Assembly: GCF_003989745.1 (NCBI RefSeq)
Contig: NZ_RZGS01000018.1
Location: forward strand, 1-47,908
Direction of reading: 5' to 3'
Origin: Legionella septentrionalis
GTDB taxonomy: Bacteria > Pseudomonadota > Gammaproteobacteria > Legionellales > Legionellaceae
Length of the DNA stretch: 47,908 nt
In this document: positions 32,737-42,426 of the stretch, piece after piece
How the letters are laid out: the number at the start of each line of letters is the position of its first letter
How positions within the stretch are numbered: position 1 is the first letter of the stretch
Position numbers and translations under genes: made by a program
The notes under the pieces: generated by a model
Database searches by the model: none
Told to the model about the DNA's origin: nothing
Seen by the model: the letters and a program-made list of their open reading frames with translations, nothing else

Positions 32737-34908
32737 ATGGATCAAAATCACTTTCGCATTGTCATCATTCAGGGTGATGAGGTCACCCAAAGGGACATGG
32801 CTGATATTTTGGGTAAAAACAAAGCGAAAGTTGCAGATTTTGATAAAAATTTCCCCTCATTGCAAATTGAAAAATTATCTACCCTGAAGCAAGGCCTTAA
32901 GAAAATACAATCGGCTACCCAGGAAAAGAAAGGGTATTCTCTGGTTTTTATTGATATTAGTGACTCGCGAGTCATTAAAGGCTTGGATGTTATTCGGCAA
33001 ATGTTAACTGCGGATGATACGCTGCAAGTCATTCTTTTCATACAAGATCCCGCGAAGAATGGGAACAGGGTACGACACGATTTAAACTTGTATGATAATT
33101 TGCTGATTCTGCAAAAATCAGTGGATGCTTTTTCTATCCAAGAGCTCGCGCGCACATTAATTAAAAAATGGTTGCTCTTGCAACAAGCTGAGCGTTATTT
33201 TTCTGTTCTGACCGAGCAAGCGAGCGAGATTAACCCGAATGGATCCCTATCGCTATTAAAAGCAACGTTTGAATCCACGGCAGAAGGAATTTTAGTAGTC
33301 GACCTACACGGGAAAATCTTAATTTATAACACAAGTTTTTTGAAAATTTGGAAAATTCCTGAAGCCATCAATAAAAATGAGCAAGAAATTTGCCAGTATA
33401 TTCTGCAATGCCTGAATGACCCAGGAACGTATTTATATCAAATGCAACAATTAAGGAAACATATTACAGAGTCGTTTCGCCAAATTGTGCGCTGTAAAAA
33501 TGGGGCAATTATTGAGTGTCGCTCACAACCGTATCAAACAGAAGGGAAAATAGTAGGGCGTGTATGGATTTTTCATGATATTACCGAGCGCACGCATTTA
33601 GAACAAAAATTGAAATTTCGTGCTACTCATGATTATTTAACCGGTTTGCCGAACCGTATCCTCCTTTTTGATCGCATCGAGCAAAGCATCATAGCGGCAA
33701 AACGCGATAGAGGTTCTTTTGCTATTTTGTTTTTTGATTTGGATCGGTTCAAATTAATCAACGATAGCTTGTCGCATGAATTTGGCGATTTATTACTTCA
33801 TGCTGTGGCGAAGCGATTGGGTTTACTGGTGCGGGCCAGCGATACGCTGGCCCGCTTTGGCGGCGATGAATTTGTAATGATTGTTTCCGCATTGAATAAA
33901 CCTGAAGACATCGTGAATATCGCCCATAAAATTTTAGTTTCCTTCCAGAAACCTTTCCGCATAAAAAATAAAACCGTTCATTTAAATGCAAGTATTGGCA
34001 TAGCTCTTTATCCAGAAGACGGCAAGACTGCGAAACAATTGTTACGCAATGCAGATTTGGCCATGTATTATGCCAAGGAGAGAGGTGGAGACCAATTTCG
34101 TTTCTATATTAATGCGCTTAATAAACAAAGTATGAAGCGCTTAAGCCAGAAAGAAGAATTACAGCGTGCTATTGAGAATAATGAATTTTTCTTATTATTT
34201 CAGCCGCAGCTACACCCGGATAAGCCTGATATTTTATCAGCAGAGGCATTGATTCGCTGGGCGCACCCCCAGAAAGGGGTAATATTACCACTTGATTTTA
34301 TCCCTGTTGCAGAATCAACCGGCTTAATTATACCACTGGGTGAATGGGTGATAGCAGCAGCTTGCAAGCAGTTTCAAGACTGGAAAGCAATGAGCCTGCC
34401 GCCCATCCGTATTGCCATCAATGTAGCCATGCAACAATTAAGGCAGTTTGATTTTGCCAAACAGTTGGGGCGTATTTTACGTAAATACAGAGTCCCGCCG
34501 CAATTTATCGATGTTGAAATCACTGAAAATTTAATTTTAAGTCACCGCGAAGTATTGCATATGATCAATGAATTAAAAGAGTTAAAAGTGCGCATTGTTG
34601 TAGATGATTTTGGCACAGAACGCTCAAGTTTAAATTATTTAAAAACTTTACAGATTGATGGCTTGAAAATCGATCCTTCTTTTATAAAAAATATTTCTTT
34701 AGATGAAAATGATGAAATCGTTATTAAAGCCATCATCAGCATGGCAAAAAATTTAAATTTCGATGTGATGGCTGAAGGAGTGGAAACCCAAAAACAAATT
34801 AATTTCTTAAAAGAACACCAATGCGATGTCATTCAAGGCTATCATTTCAGTAAGCCTATTTCTGGAGAAACGGCAGGATTATTTTTCAAAAAAATTTATT
34901 CTGGATAG
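32737..34908 (+). CDS. PAS-GGDEF-EAL cyclic-di-GMP enzyme
   Basis: 723 aa from the ATG at 32737, which directly follows GGGGGA; a GTG 21 codons upstream is possible. An N-terminal receiver-like region (about 1-145) is followed by PAS (about 165-285), GGDEF (about 295-460, RFGGDEF with G375) and EAL (about 475-720). The EAL domain keeps EALIRW (E503), ITENLIL, VDDFGTERSS, KIDPSFI and MAEGVET, and GGDEF keeps its active site, so both synthesis and breakdown of c-di-GMP are possible. The receiver-like part shows no clear phosphorylation pocket to me. No membrane segments. It stands next to the kinase and regulators, so it is a plausible output of that system. Confidence 0.9.
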   Translation: MDQNHFRIVIIQGDEVTQRDMADILGKNKAKVADFDKNFPSLQIEKLSTLKQGLKKIQSATQEKKGYSLVFIDISDSRVIKGLDVIRQMLTADDTLQVILFIQDPAKNGNRVRHDLNLYDNLLILQKSVDAFSIQELARTLIKKWLLLQQAERYFSVLTEQASEINPNGSLSLLKATFESTAEGILVVDLHGKILIYNTSFLKIWKIPEAINKNEQEICQYILQCLNDPGTYLYQMQQLRKHITESFRQIVRCKNGAIIECRSQPYQTEGKIVGRVWIFHDITERTHLEQKLKFRATHDYLTGLPNRILLFDRIEQSIIAAKRDRGSFAILFFDLDRFKLINDSLSHEFGDLLLHAVAKRLGLLVRASDTLARFGGDEFVMIVSALNKPEDIVNIAHKILVSFQKPFRIKNKTVHLNASIGIALYPEDGKTAKQLLRNADLAMYYAKERGGDQFRFYINALNKQSMKRLSQKEELQRAIENNEFFLLFQPQLHPDKPDILSAEALIRWAHPQKGVILPLDFIPVAESTGLIIPLGEWVIAAACKQFQDWKAMSLPPIRIAINVAMQQLRQFDFAKQLGRILRKYRVPPQFIDVEITENLILSHREVLHMINELKELKVRIVVDDFGTERSSLNYLKTLQIDGLKIDPSFIKNISLDENDEIVIKAIISMAKNLNFDVMAEGVETQKQINFLKEHQCDVIQGYHFSKPISGETAGLFFKKIYSG

Positions 34909-34984
34909 AAAGCAACGCCGATTTGATTACAACGAAGAAATTTCCAGTTATCATAAGATTTGCCTAAAAGTTACAAGGTTTTTC

Positions 34985-35308
34985 ATGCAACGTACACTTT
35001 TTTTGATTTATGCTTTTTTACTGCTCTTGCCTTTTAGTATGCAAGCTTCCAGCGCAGATGCTTGGGCAAAACACGAAAAAGAAGTCATGAGCAAATGTGC
35101 AGCAGCTGCCCATTTAAGCAATGTAAAAGCAGTCGGAAGTATCGTCACTTATGATGATAAGGCAGGAATGGATGCACTGCTTATGCAAGGTAATTATCCA
35201 CAAGCGCATATGAAAAATCAGCCAAGCCGCGTATTGTGCTTATTTGATCGACACAAGCGTGCGGCTTATATTGCGGAAGCAGATAATTTAATTAAAACTA
35301 AACGATAA
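34985..35308 (+). CDS. Small exported protein, unknown function
   Basis: 107 aa from the ATG at 34985, with AAGG eight bases upstream. The signal peptide (about 1-22, LIYAFLLLLPFSMQASS) is followed by a mature part of about 85 residues with two cysteines (MSKCAAAAHL and VLCLFDR). The reading frame can be extended upstream into the EAL gene, but that extension has no signal and overlaps coding sequence. Same strand as the EAL gene, 76 bases downstream. I do not recognise the family. Confidence 0.7.
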   Translation: MQRTLFLIYAFLLLLPFSMQASSADAWAKHEKEVMSKCAAAAHLSNVKAVGSIVTYDDKAGMDALLMQGNYPQAHMKNQPSRVLCLFDRHKRAAYIAEADNLIKTKR

Positions 35309-35331
35309 CCGTAACCAGGCTAGGTAAGTAA

Positions 35332-35351
35332 GCTGGGCCGCAAGACCCAGC
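35332..35351. terminator. Hairpin between convergent genes (possible terminator)
   Basis: GCTGGG, loop CCGCAAGA, CCCAGC: a 6-bp GC-rich stem between the small exported protein gene and the 3' end of nadA. There is no T-tract. Confidence 0.35.
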
Positions 35352-35393
35352 AGTAAAGGTGCATTAATTCTTTAAAATTGCGAGCCAGCTTGT

Positions 35394-36737
35394 TTAAATT
35401 TTATCTTCGGTGATATCAATCATCTTTTGTAATGCTTTCTTAGCATTTTCAACTACCCATTGTTGATCACCGCTGCTTAAACGGTTCCTGGTGCCACTAA
35501 ATTCATTCACCACATCACCTGCCTTCACTTCATTGTATGGCATCGGTTTACCTTGGCGCAGCAAATCAACCAAGCCTACCAAATGCGGTGGATCATTGCG
35601 CGACATAGTGGCGCAACCGCACCCCAAGTTGATTTCATCATGCGGTTTCGGCATTTCTGCCAAATTGACTACGGTGATTCCCAGTGCTTTACAATATTGC
35701 TTTAAATTTTCGACCATGTGGTTTTCAGTGCCTATGGCATATTGGCAGGTACCTGCACGATCATGCACCACATAATCCCAAATAAAAGCAGTGGAGCCCG
35801 CATGATCCGCAATACGCACGACGCTATTGCGGCATTCCGGATGAACGATGGTAGTAAACCCTTTTTCTCGCCAATATTCACACATTTCAGGCTGGTAATA
35901 AGTATGCACCGCACATTGGCTGGCAAACAGGATCAATTCTGCTTTATCAAATTCAGCCAGAGTCTGTTTATCTTGGTCCGCCAGGGAATACTGTGCACCC
36001 GCGGTTCCGCCGGGCCAATAGGCTATGTTTTGCATGCCGAGCCACCAGGCTACGTTTTCGCCCATATGCTGATCTGGGATAAACAAGATTTTCTTGTTTT
36101 GTTTTTGCGCCCATTGAAAAATCTTTTTAACGTTTGAACTGGTGCATACTGCGCCCCCTTGTGCGCCAGTCATCGCTTTTACTCGTCCGGATGTGTTCAT
36201 ATAACAGACGGGTAAAATATTTTCCGCACCATAGCGTTCATTTAAATCCATAAACGCAGGCTCCACCATAAAATCTTTCGCCAGCATTTCCATGGTACAC
36301 CCTGATTTAGGATTAGTGATGTACACGTGTTGCTGCGGTTGGGCGAGAATTGCAATGGATTCCGCCATAAAATGCACGGCGGATTCAATAATCACCGATT
36401 TTTCCGGATGATTGGCAGCCATTAATGCCAATTGGTAGGAGTCACCAATCTTACCACCAAATTGTTCCACCAGACGTACAATATCCCCGCCCATATAATA
36501 ATGAGCAAGCAGCAATAATTTATCGCCAAAATAATCCTGCGCTTTTTGAAGGTAAGGTTTCATCCAAGCTAAAACTGTAGTGAGCTTGCGATCGGGCAAC
36601 GCCAGATATTCTTCGGCGTAAGGAATAAATTCCTCTTGGTACCAATCCAATGGGTAATCGCTTTGACAAATGCTCATGTCATTGGTAATGCGCATCAGCG
36701 TTTTTTCAGGTTGGTAGGAAATATCAGTCTTAAACAT
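35394..36737 (-). CDS. nadA: Quinolinate synthase A
   Basis: 447 aa from the ATG at 36737 with TAAGG six bases upstream. It is longer than E. coli NadA (347 aa) but has the family signatures: LLAHYYMGGDIV, GDSYQLALMAA, YITNPKSGCTME, IPDQHMGENVA, VHPECRNSVV and the C-terminal LGCGCATMSRNDP. Cysteines in the SGC, PEC and GCGC motifs can supply the 4Fe-4S ligands. It condenses iminoaspartate with dihydroxyacetone phosphate to quinolinate. It is the last gene of purB-nadB-nadA, 11 bases after nadB. Confidence 0.95.
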   Translation of the reverse strand: MFKTDISYQPEKTLMRITNDMSICQSDYPLDWYQEEFIPYAEEYLALPDRKLTTVLAWMKPYLQKAQDYFGDKLLLLAHYYMGGDIVRLVEQFGGKIGDSYQLALMAANHPEKSVIIESAVHFMAESIAILAQPQQHVYITNPKSGCTMEMLAKDFMVEPAFMDLNERYGAENILPVCYMNTSGRVKAMTGAQGGAVCTSSNVKKIFQWAQKQNKKILFIPDQHMGENVAWWLGMQNIAYWPGGTAGAQYSLADQDKQTLAEFDKAELILFASQCAVHTYYQPEMCEYWREKGFTTIVHPECRNSVVRIADHAGSTAFIWDYVVHDRAGTCQYAIGTENHMVENLKQYCKALGITVVNLAEMPKPHDEINLGCGCATMSRNDPPHLVGLVDLLRQGKPMPYNEVKAGDVVNEFSGTRNRLSSGDQQWVVENAKKALQKMIDITEDKI

Positions 36738-36748
36738 CACACACCTTA

Positions 36749-38392
36749 CTATATAAACGGATTTTGCGGTGAATTTAACCGCGCTATACTTTCTTGAGTT
36801 GCTTTATTCTTTTGCGGGAAATCTTCCCGGAAATGACCACCTCTGGATTCTCTTCTCGACAATGCTGCCCGCACAATGAGTTCAGCATTCAGAATAATGT
36901 TACGCAGCTCGATAAAATCACGAGTTATACTATGTTTCCAATAATATTCCTCAATAATTTTATGTCTCTTTATTATTAATTGTAGAAGATCTTCAAGGCC
37001 TGCTTCAGTGCGGATGATGCCAGCATAAGAAGTCATTTCCCCGCGCAGACTTCGCCAATGGGCATTGATCTGACTGGCACGGCGGGCATTGACTTCGCTA
37101 GGCGAGCTCCAATTAGGAATATGGGTTGTGGTTTCCCAATGGGTAGCAATATCTTTTATAGAATTGCGGGCCGCATTGCCAGCCATTACGACTGCTTCCA
37201 ACAGCGAGTTGCTGGCCAAACGGTTGGCGCCATGCAAACCGGTGAAAGCTACTTCACCGATGGCATATAACCGTTTTAAATCCGTTTGGCCATTTACGTC
37301 GGTTAGCACGCCACCGCATTGATAGTGCGCCGCGGGTACCACCGGGATCATATCTTGACTCATCTCAATTCCAATGGAGAGCAAGGTATTATAAATTTGC
37401 GGAAAACGTTTTTTCAGGAAAGACTTGGGCTGGTGGGTGATATCAAGATACACAAAACTATTCTGGCTCTGTTCGATTTCATTGAATATCGCGCGAGATA
37501 CCACGTCGCGGGTTGCCAATTCCATTTGCTGCGGCGCATAACGAGCCATGAAGCGCTCGCCAGTATCTGCATTTTTCAATATTCCGCCTTCACCACGTAC
37601 AGCTTCGGAAATTAAGAAATTATTAATGGTATGATGATGCAGCAAAGTAGGGTGGAATTGATAAAACTCCATATTACCCACACGTGCCCCAGCCCGATAA
37701 GCCATGGCAACACCATCGCCGGTGGCTACCATGGGGTTGCTGGTATACCGATAAGTCTTACCTGCTCCCCCACTTGCCAATACCACGCAAGAGGCTAAAA
37801 AAGTATGAATGCAGTTATTTAAACTGTCCAACACATATGCGCCCAGCACTTCTCCCTGATCACTGACACAATGCGGGTGATAATGAGTGATGAGATTTAC
37901 TGCAATGTGATGCTCAAAAAAATGGATTTGCTCTTTAAGGCGCGCTGTATTAACCAAAGCTTCGATGATGTTCAAACCGGTTTGATCGCCGCAATTAAAA
38001 ATACGCCGGTGAGAATGCCCACCTTCCTTTGCAAGTACGTAGCTACCTTCCGCTGTTTTATTAAACTGGATCGAATAATGTTGCAATTGTTTGATGGCAT
38101 CCGGCCCCTGGCGGATGATGCTTTCAACGGAAGGCCGATAGCATAAACCGTCTCCTGCCTTAAGCGTATCGGCAATATGCGATGCAATGGAATCATCCGA
38201 ATTGAATACAGCCGCAACGCCGCCTTGCGCATAGCGGCTGTTGCATTCATTGGCTTCTACTTTGCTTATAAGCGCAATGTTTATCTTGGGCTTTAAGTCC
38301 AGTAATTGCAGGCAATAGTGGAGTCCAGCGAGGCCACTGCCTATGACAATAACGTCAAATTCGTAGGTTTTTCCCTGCTGAGATAACGTCAT
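36749..38392 (-). CDS. nadB: L-aspartate oxidase
   Basis: 547 aa. FAD-binding VIGSGLAGLHYCLQL near the start, SRYAQGGVAAVF, RRIFNCGDQTG, the FQFHPT-like motif EFYQFHPTLLH, GGVLTDVNGQTDLKRLYAIGE and GLHGANRLASNSLLE are all typical. It oxidises aspartate to iminoaspartate, the first step of NAD synthesis, and feeds NadA encoded directly downstream. Its start overlaps the end of purB by four bases (ATGA). Confidence 0.96.
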   Translation of the reverse strand: MTLSQQGKTYEFDVIVIGSGLAGLHYCLQLLDLKPKINIALISKVEANECNSRYAQGGVAAVFNSDDSIASHIADTLKAGDGLCYRPSVESIIRQGPDAIKQLQHYSIQFNKTAEGSYVLAKEGGHSHRRIFNCGDQTGLNIIEALVNTARLKEQIHFFEHHIAVNLITHYHPHCVSDQGEVLGAYVLDSLNNCIHTFLASCVVLASGGAGKTYRYTSNPMVATGDGVAMAYRAGARVGNMEFYQFHPTLLHHHTINNFLISEAVRGEGGILKNADTGERFMARYAPQQMELATRDVVSRAIFNEIEQSQNSFVYLDITHQPKSFLKKRFPQIYNTLLSIGIEMSQDMIPVVPAAHYQCGGVLTDVNGQTDLKRLYAIGEVAFTGLHGANRLASNSLLEAVVMAGNAARNSIKDIATHWETTTHIPNWSSPSEVNARRASQINAHWRSLRGEMTSYAGIIRTEAGLEDLLQLIIKRHKIIEEYYWKHSITRDFIELRNIILNAELIVRAALSRRESRGGHFREDFPQKNKATQESIARLNSPQNPFI

Positions 38393-39759
38393 GAAAAAGC
38401 CTTCACCAATTGCGTTGCTAATCCTGTGTATTTTGCCGGAGTAAGTTCCAATAATTGTTTTTTGGCTGTTTCAGGAATCGTGAGCGATTCAACAAACTGT
38501 CGTAAGTTTTCACGATTGATTGCAGAACCACGCGTTAAATCCCGTAATTGCTCATAGGCATTCGGGATTTGATAGCGGCGCATCACGGTTTGGATTGCTT
38601 CGGCAAGCACTTCCCAATTATCATTTAAATCATCGCGCAACGGCTCCTGATTCAATTGTAATTTTTCATTGCCCTTTGCGATGGATTGATAAGCAATCAG
38701 AGTATAGGCAAAAGCTACTCCTAAATTGCGTAAAACCGTGGAGTCGGAAAGATCACGTTGCAGCCTTGATTGCGTAAGTTTATTGGCAAAGTGCTCGAAT
38801 AAGGCATTTGCCAATCCCAAATTGCCTTCGGCATTTTCAAAATCAATCGGATTAACTTTATGCGGCATGGTGGATGAACCAACTTCCTCAGCTACCGTTT
38901 TTTGTTTGAAATAGCCTAAGGAAATATAACTCCAAATATCGCGTGTGTAATCTAATAAAATATTATTTATACGGATCATTAAATGTGAAACTTCAGCAAT
39001 GCCGTCATGCGGTTCTATCTGGGTGGTATAGGCATTAAATGACAAGCCCAAATGAGAAATGAAATTGGCACAATGTTTGCGCCAATCCACTTCAGGATAG
39101 GCAATGGCGTGGGCATTGTAATTACCTACAGCACCATTGAATTTGGCTGAAATTAATACTTCGGCAAGCTGCTGCTGCGGGCGCTTAAGCCTCGCTACAA
39201 AATTGATTAACTCTTTGCCTAACGTAGTAGGGGTGGCGGGTTGCCCATGGGTTCTGCCCAGCATGGGGACATCGCCATGCTGTTTACCCATTAAGGTGAT
39301 GCTGCCTGTTATTTCCGCTAATGTGGGTTGCACGACGTGTGCAAGGGCTTCTTTCATCATCAAAGCATAGGCAAGATTATTGATGTCTTCTGATGTACAG
39401 GCAAAATGGATAAACCCGGTCAACTTTTTTAATGTGGCTGATTGTTCCAGTTTTTCTTTAAGATAATATTCAACCGCTTTTACATCATGGTTTGTTTGTT
39501 TTTCAAATTCCTTGACTCGCAATGCGTCTTCTTCATTAAAATTTTTAAGTAAATCATTTAAAAAAGCTATTTCTTCAGGATTCAAACGAGGTACTTCGGA
39601 AATTTTTTCATGCGCAGCCAAGGATTCTAGCCAGCGAATTTCAACCATTAATCGATAATAAATGAGGGCAAATTCACTAAAGTAAGGACTTAACGGATTT
39701 GTTTTCTGCAAGTAGCGTCCGTCAATGGGAGAAACGGCATTTAAAGAAGATAGTGTCAT
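38389..39759 (-). CDS. purB: Adenylosuccinate lyase
   Basis: 456 aa from the ATG at 39759 (MTLSSLNAVSPIDGRYLQ), the same length and N-terminus style as E. coli PurB; the frame stays open 25 codons upstream but that part is atypical. The signature SSTMPHKVNPIDFENAEGN and the TSEDINN and GRTHGQPATPTTLGKE motifs are intact. It acts twice in purine synthesis. No good Shine-Dalgarno sequence is seen at this start. It is followed by overlapping nadB, an arrangement that ties purine and NAD synthesis together. Confidence 0.95.
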   Translation of the reverse strand: MTLSSLNAVSPIDGRYLQKTNPLSPYFSEFALIYYRLMVEIRWLESLAAHEKISEVPRLNPEEIAFLNDLLKNFNEEDALRVKEFEKQTNHDVKAVEYYLKEKLEQSATLKKLTGFIHFACTSEDINNLAYALMMKEALAHVVQPTLAEITGSITLMGKQHGDVPMLGRTHGQPATPTTLGKELINFVARLKRPQQQLAEVLISAKFNGAVGNYNAHAIAYPEVDWRKHCANFISHLGLSFNAYTTQIEPHDGIAEVSHLMIRINNILLDYTRDIWSYISLGYFKQKTVAEEVGSSTMPHKVNPIDFENAEGNLGLANALFEHFANKLTQSRLQRDLSDSTVLRNLGVAFAYTLIAYQSIAKGNEKLQLNQEPLRDDLNDNWEVLAEAIQTVMRRYQIPNAYEQLRDLTRGSAINRENLRQFVESLTIPETAKKQLLELTPAKYTGLATQLVKAFS

Positions 39760-39943
39760 GGGCGGATTCACTGCAATGATAAAGCGCATATAATAGTAAA
39801 TGCAGCTCAAGATGTGAATAAGAGCTGCGGTCAAATTCCCAAGATAAACTCCATTTCTTCTGTTGACGCACTTGCGTATCTAATTCACATAGCCCGGCAA
39901 TTTAAGTAGAATGGTGGTCATTTTTATAAGGACTGAGGTAATT

Positions 39944-42340
39944 ATGGCTGTGAGTGGACATACGATAGAATTTAAGCATTTGAGCATGCAGGATTTAGAA
40001 CAGGTTGGCGGTAAAAATGCTTCATTAGGTGAGATGATCCGTCATCTATCTACTGCAAATGTAGCTGTTCCCACAGGCTTTGCAACGACAGCCGATTCAT
40101 TTCGTGAATTTCTGCATACCAATCAACTGGATAAGAAAATACACGAATTGTTAGAAACTGTTGATGTTGAAGACGTGCAGCAGCTTACTGCTGTCGGTAA
40201 AAAAATTCGCAGCATGATAATAAATGCACCTTTTTCCGGCGATTTTGAAGATGCTGTCCGCACCGCTTACATTAATCTTGCCCAAATAATTGGCCATAAT
40301 GACTTTAGCGTAGCGGTGCGTTCTTCCGCCACGGCAGAAGATTTGCCTGATGCTTCGTTTGCAGGGCAACAGGAAACCATGCTAAACGTCAAAGGCATTG
40401 AAGCGGTGCTGACAGCCATTAAACAGGTGTTTGCCTCGTTGTATAATGATCGCGCCATTGCCTATCGTACTCATCATGGTTTTGCCCATCAAGATGTCGC
40501 ATTATCCGTAGGTATCCAGCAAATGGTGCGCAGTGATTTGGCGGTCAGCGGTGTTATGTTTACCATGGATACCGAATCCGGATTTGAGCAAGTGGTGTTT
40601 ATTACTTCCTCCTATGGTTTGGGGGAAATGGTGGTGCAAGGCGCAGTAAATCCTGATGAATTCTATGTCTATAAGCCTGCTTTGCAGGCTGGGCATTCGG
40701 CAGTCATTCGTCGCAACTTGGGTACGAAAGCCATTAAGATGGTTTACTGCGACAATCCAAATACAGAGGAATACGTAAAAACAATCCCTGTCGAAGCTGA
40801 AGAACAACGTCGCTTTTCATTATTAACCTCAGAAATCGAACAGTTGGCGCATCATGCTTTGGTAATTGAAAAGCATTACGGGCGTCCAATGGATATCGAA
40901 TGGGCGAAAGATGGGGTTGATGGGAAACTTTATATTCTGCAAGCCCGCCCGGAAACCGTAAAAAGCCGCGCTAATAAACAAGTATTGGAGCGCTATAAGC
41001 TTGCAGGGAAAGGCGAGGTTTTAACTGAAGGACGCAGCATAGGCCAGCGCATCGGCCAGGGGAAAGCAAAAGTAATCCGCGATGTGGAAGAAATGCATCG
41101 CGTCGAGCTGGGCGATATTTTAATTTCTGATATGACCGATCCGGATTGGGAGCCGGTGATGAAGCGCGCTGCTGCCATTGTTACCAACCGCGGCGGGCGT
41201 ACCTGCCATGCGGCCATTATCGCGCGCGAGCTAGGGATTCCGGCAGTGGTGGGTTGTGGCGATGCGACTAAGAGGATAAAGGATGGTGATGAAGTCACCG
41301 TTTCTTGTGCGGAAGGGGATACTGGTTATGTTTATCAGGGGTTACTCCCTTTTGAATTGCACCGCCTTGACGTGGATACGATGCCGGAATTACCCATAAA
41401 AGTCATGTTGAATGTAGGGAATCCCGAGCGGGCTTTTAACTTTCAGGCAATTCCCAATGCCGGAGTCGGACTGGCAAGATTAGAGTTTTTAATTTCCAAC
41501 ACCATTGGCATTCATCCTAAAGCTTTACTGCAATACGATTCGTTGCAGGATGAAAAATTAAAACAATGCATTAGAGAAAAAACGGCTGCTTATGCGTCCC
41601 CGGTAGAATTCTACATCGAGCGTTTAAAGGAAGGCATCGCCACTATTGCGGCGGCCTTTTATCCGAAACCTGTGATTGTAAGACTGTCTGATTTTAAATC
41701 GAACGAATATGCCAATTTAATCGGCGGTGCTGTTTATGAACCCCATGAAGAAAACCCCATGTTGGGTTTTCGTGGGGCGGCTCGCTATGTTTCACCGGCT
41801 TTTGCTGATTGCTTTGCCCTGGAGTGTCAGGCTGTAAAACGGGTGCGTAAAGATATGGGTTTAACCAACGTCGAAGTGATGATTCCTTTTGTTCGCACAG
41901 TCAAAGAAGCAGAGCAAGTGATCGATATATTAAAACAACATGATCTTGAACGCGGCAAACATGGTCTTCGCATCATCATGATGTGTGAATTACCTGCAAA
42001 TGCTTTGTTAGCTTCTGAATTTTTGCAGCATTTCGATGGCTTTTCCATTGGTTCAAACGATTTGACGCAGCTAACCTTGGGGCTTGATCGGGATTCCGGG
42101 CTGGTGGCGTCGCAATTTGATGAGCGGGATGGTGCTGTTAAAGCTTTATTGGCTATGGCTATCGCGACTTGCAAAAAACAAGGTAAATACGTAGGGATTT
42201 GTGGGCAAGGCCCCTCTGATCATCAGGATTTTGCGGAGTGGTTGATGGAAAAAGGAATTGATAGTATTTCGCTAAACCCGGATTCGGTATTGGAAACTTG
42301 CCTGTTTTTGGCAAAACATGGCAAGAAGCAGAATAACTGA
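39944..42340 (+). CDS. ppsA: Phosphoenolpyruvate synthase
   Basis: 798 aa from the ATG at 39944, with GAGGT seven bases upstream; earlier in-frame starts (39911) are less fitting. The N-terminal ATP-binding domain has [10 protein letters not shown] and [18 protein letters not shown]. The swivelling domain has [15 protein letters not shown] with the phospho-histidine H422, and the C-terminal domain has the PEP-binding [17 protein letters not shown] and ICGQGPSDH. It makes PEP from pyruvate and ATP for gluconeogenesis, which suits growth on amino acids. It is divergent from purB. Confidence 0.97.
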   Translation: MAVSGHTIEFKHLSMQDLEQVGGKNASLGEMIRHLSTANVAVPTGFATTADSFREFLHTNQLDKKIHELLETVDVEDVQQLTAVGKKIRSMIINAPFSGDFEDAVRTAYINLAQIIGHNDFSVAVRSSATAEDLPDASFAGQQETMLNVKGIEAVLTAIKQVFASLYNDRAIAYRTHHGFAHQDVALSVGIQQMVRSDLAVSGVMFTMDTESGFEQVVFITSSYGLGEMVVQGAVNPDEFYVYKPALQAGHSAVIRRNLGTKAIKMVYCDNPNTEEYVKTIPVEAEEQRRFSLLTSEIEQLAHHALVIEKHYGRPMDIEWAKDGVDGKLYILQARPETVKSRANKQVLERYKLAGKGEVLTEGRSIGQRIGQGKAKVIRDVEEMHRVELGDILISDMTDPDWEPVMKRAAAIVTNRGGRTCHAAIIARELGIPAVVGCGDATKRIKDGDEVTVSCAEGDTGYVYQGLLPFELHRLDVDTMPELPIKVMLNVGNPERAFNFQAIPNAGVGLARLEFLISNTIGIHPKALLQYDSLQDEKLKQCIREKTAAYASPVEFYIERLKEGIATIAAAFYPKPVIVRLSDFKSNEYANLIGGAVYEPHEENPMLGFRGAARYVSPAFADCFALECQAVKRVRKDMGLTNVEVMIPFVRTVKEAEQVIDILKQHDLERGKHGLRIIMMCELPANALLASEFLQHFDGFSIGSNDLTQLTLGLDRDSGLVASQFDERDGAVKALLAMAIATCKKQGKYVGICGQGPSDHQDFAEWLMEKGIDSISLNPDSVLETCLFLAKHGKKQNN

Positions 42341-42352
42341 GACAAAGATAAG

Positions 42353-42383
42353 CCGCCAAATTACATTATGTGCAATTTGGCGG
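42353..42383. terminator. Perfect 10-bp hairpin between ppsA and the antiporter gene
   Basis: CCGCCAAATT and AATTTGGCGG are exact arms around an 11-base loop, 13 bases after the ppsA stop. There is no T-tract on either strand, so it may be a Rho-assisted terminator or an mRNA-stabilising stem. Confidence 0.5.
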
Positions 42384-42426
42384 GGTACAAGCCCATGAAT
42401 CCATTGAACTGCCATGTGAACACTAA

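Noticed and set aside
39863-39868. TTGACG as the -35 of ppsA
   Set aside because: At 17 bases downstream the sequence is CACATA, which is too far from a -10 consensus to support a promoter call.
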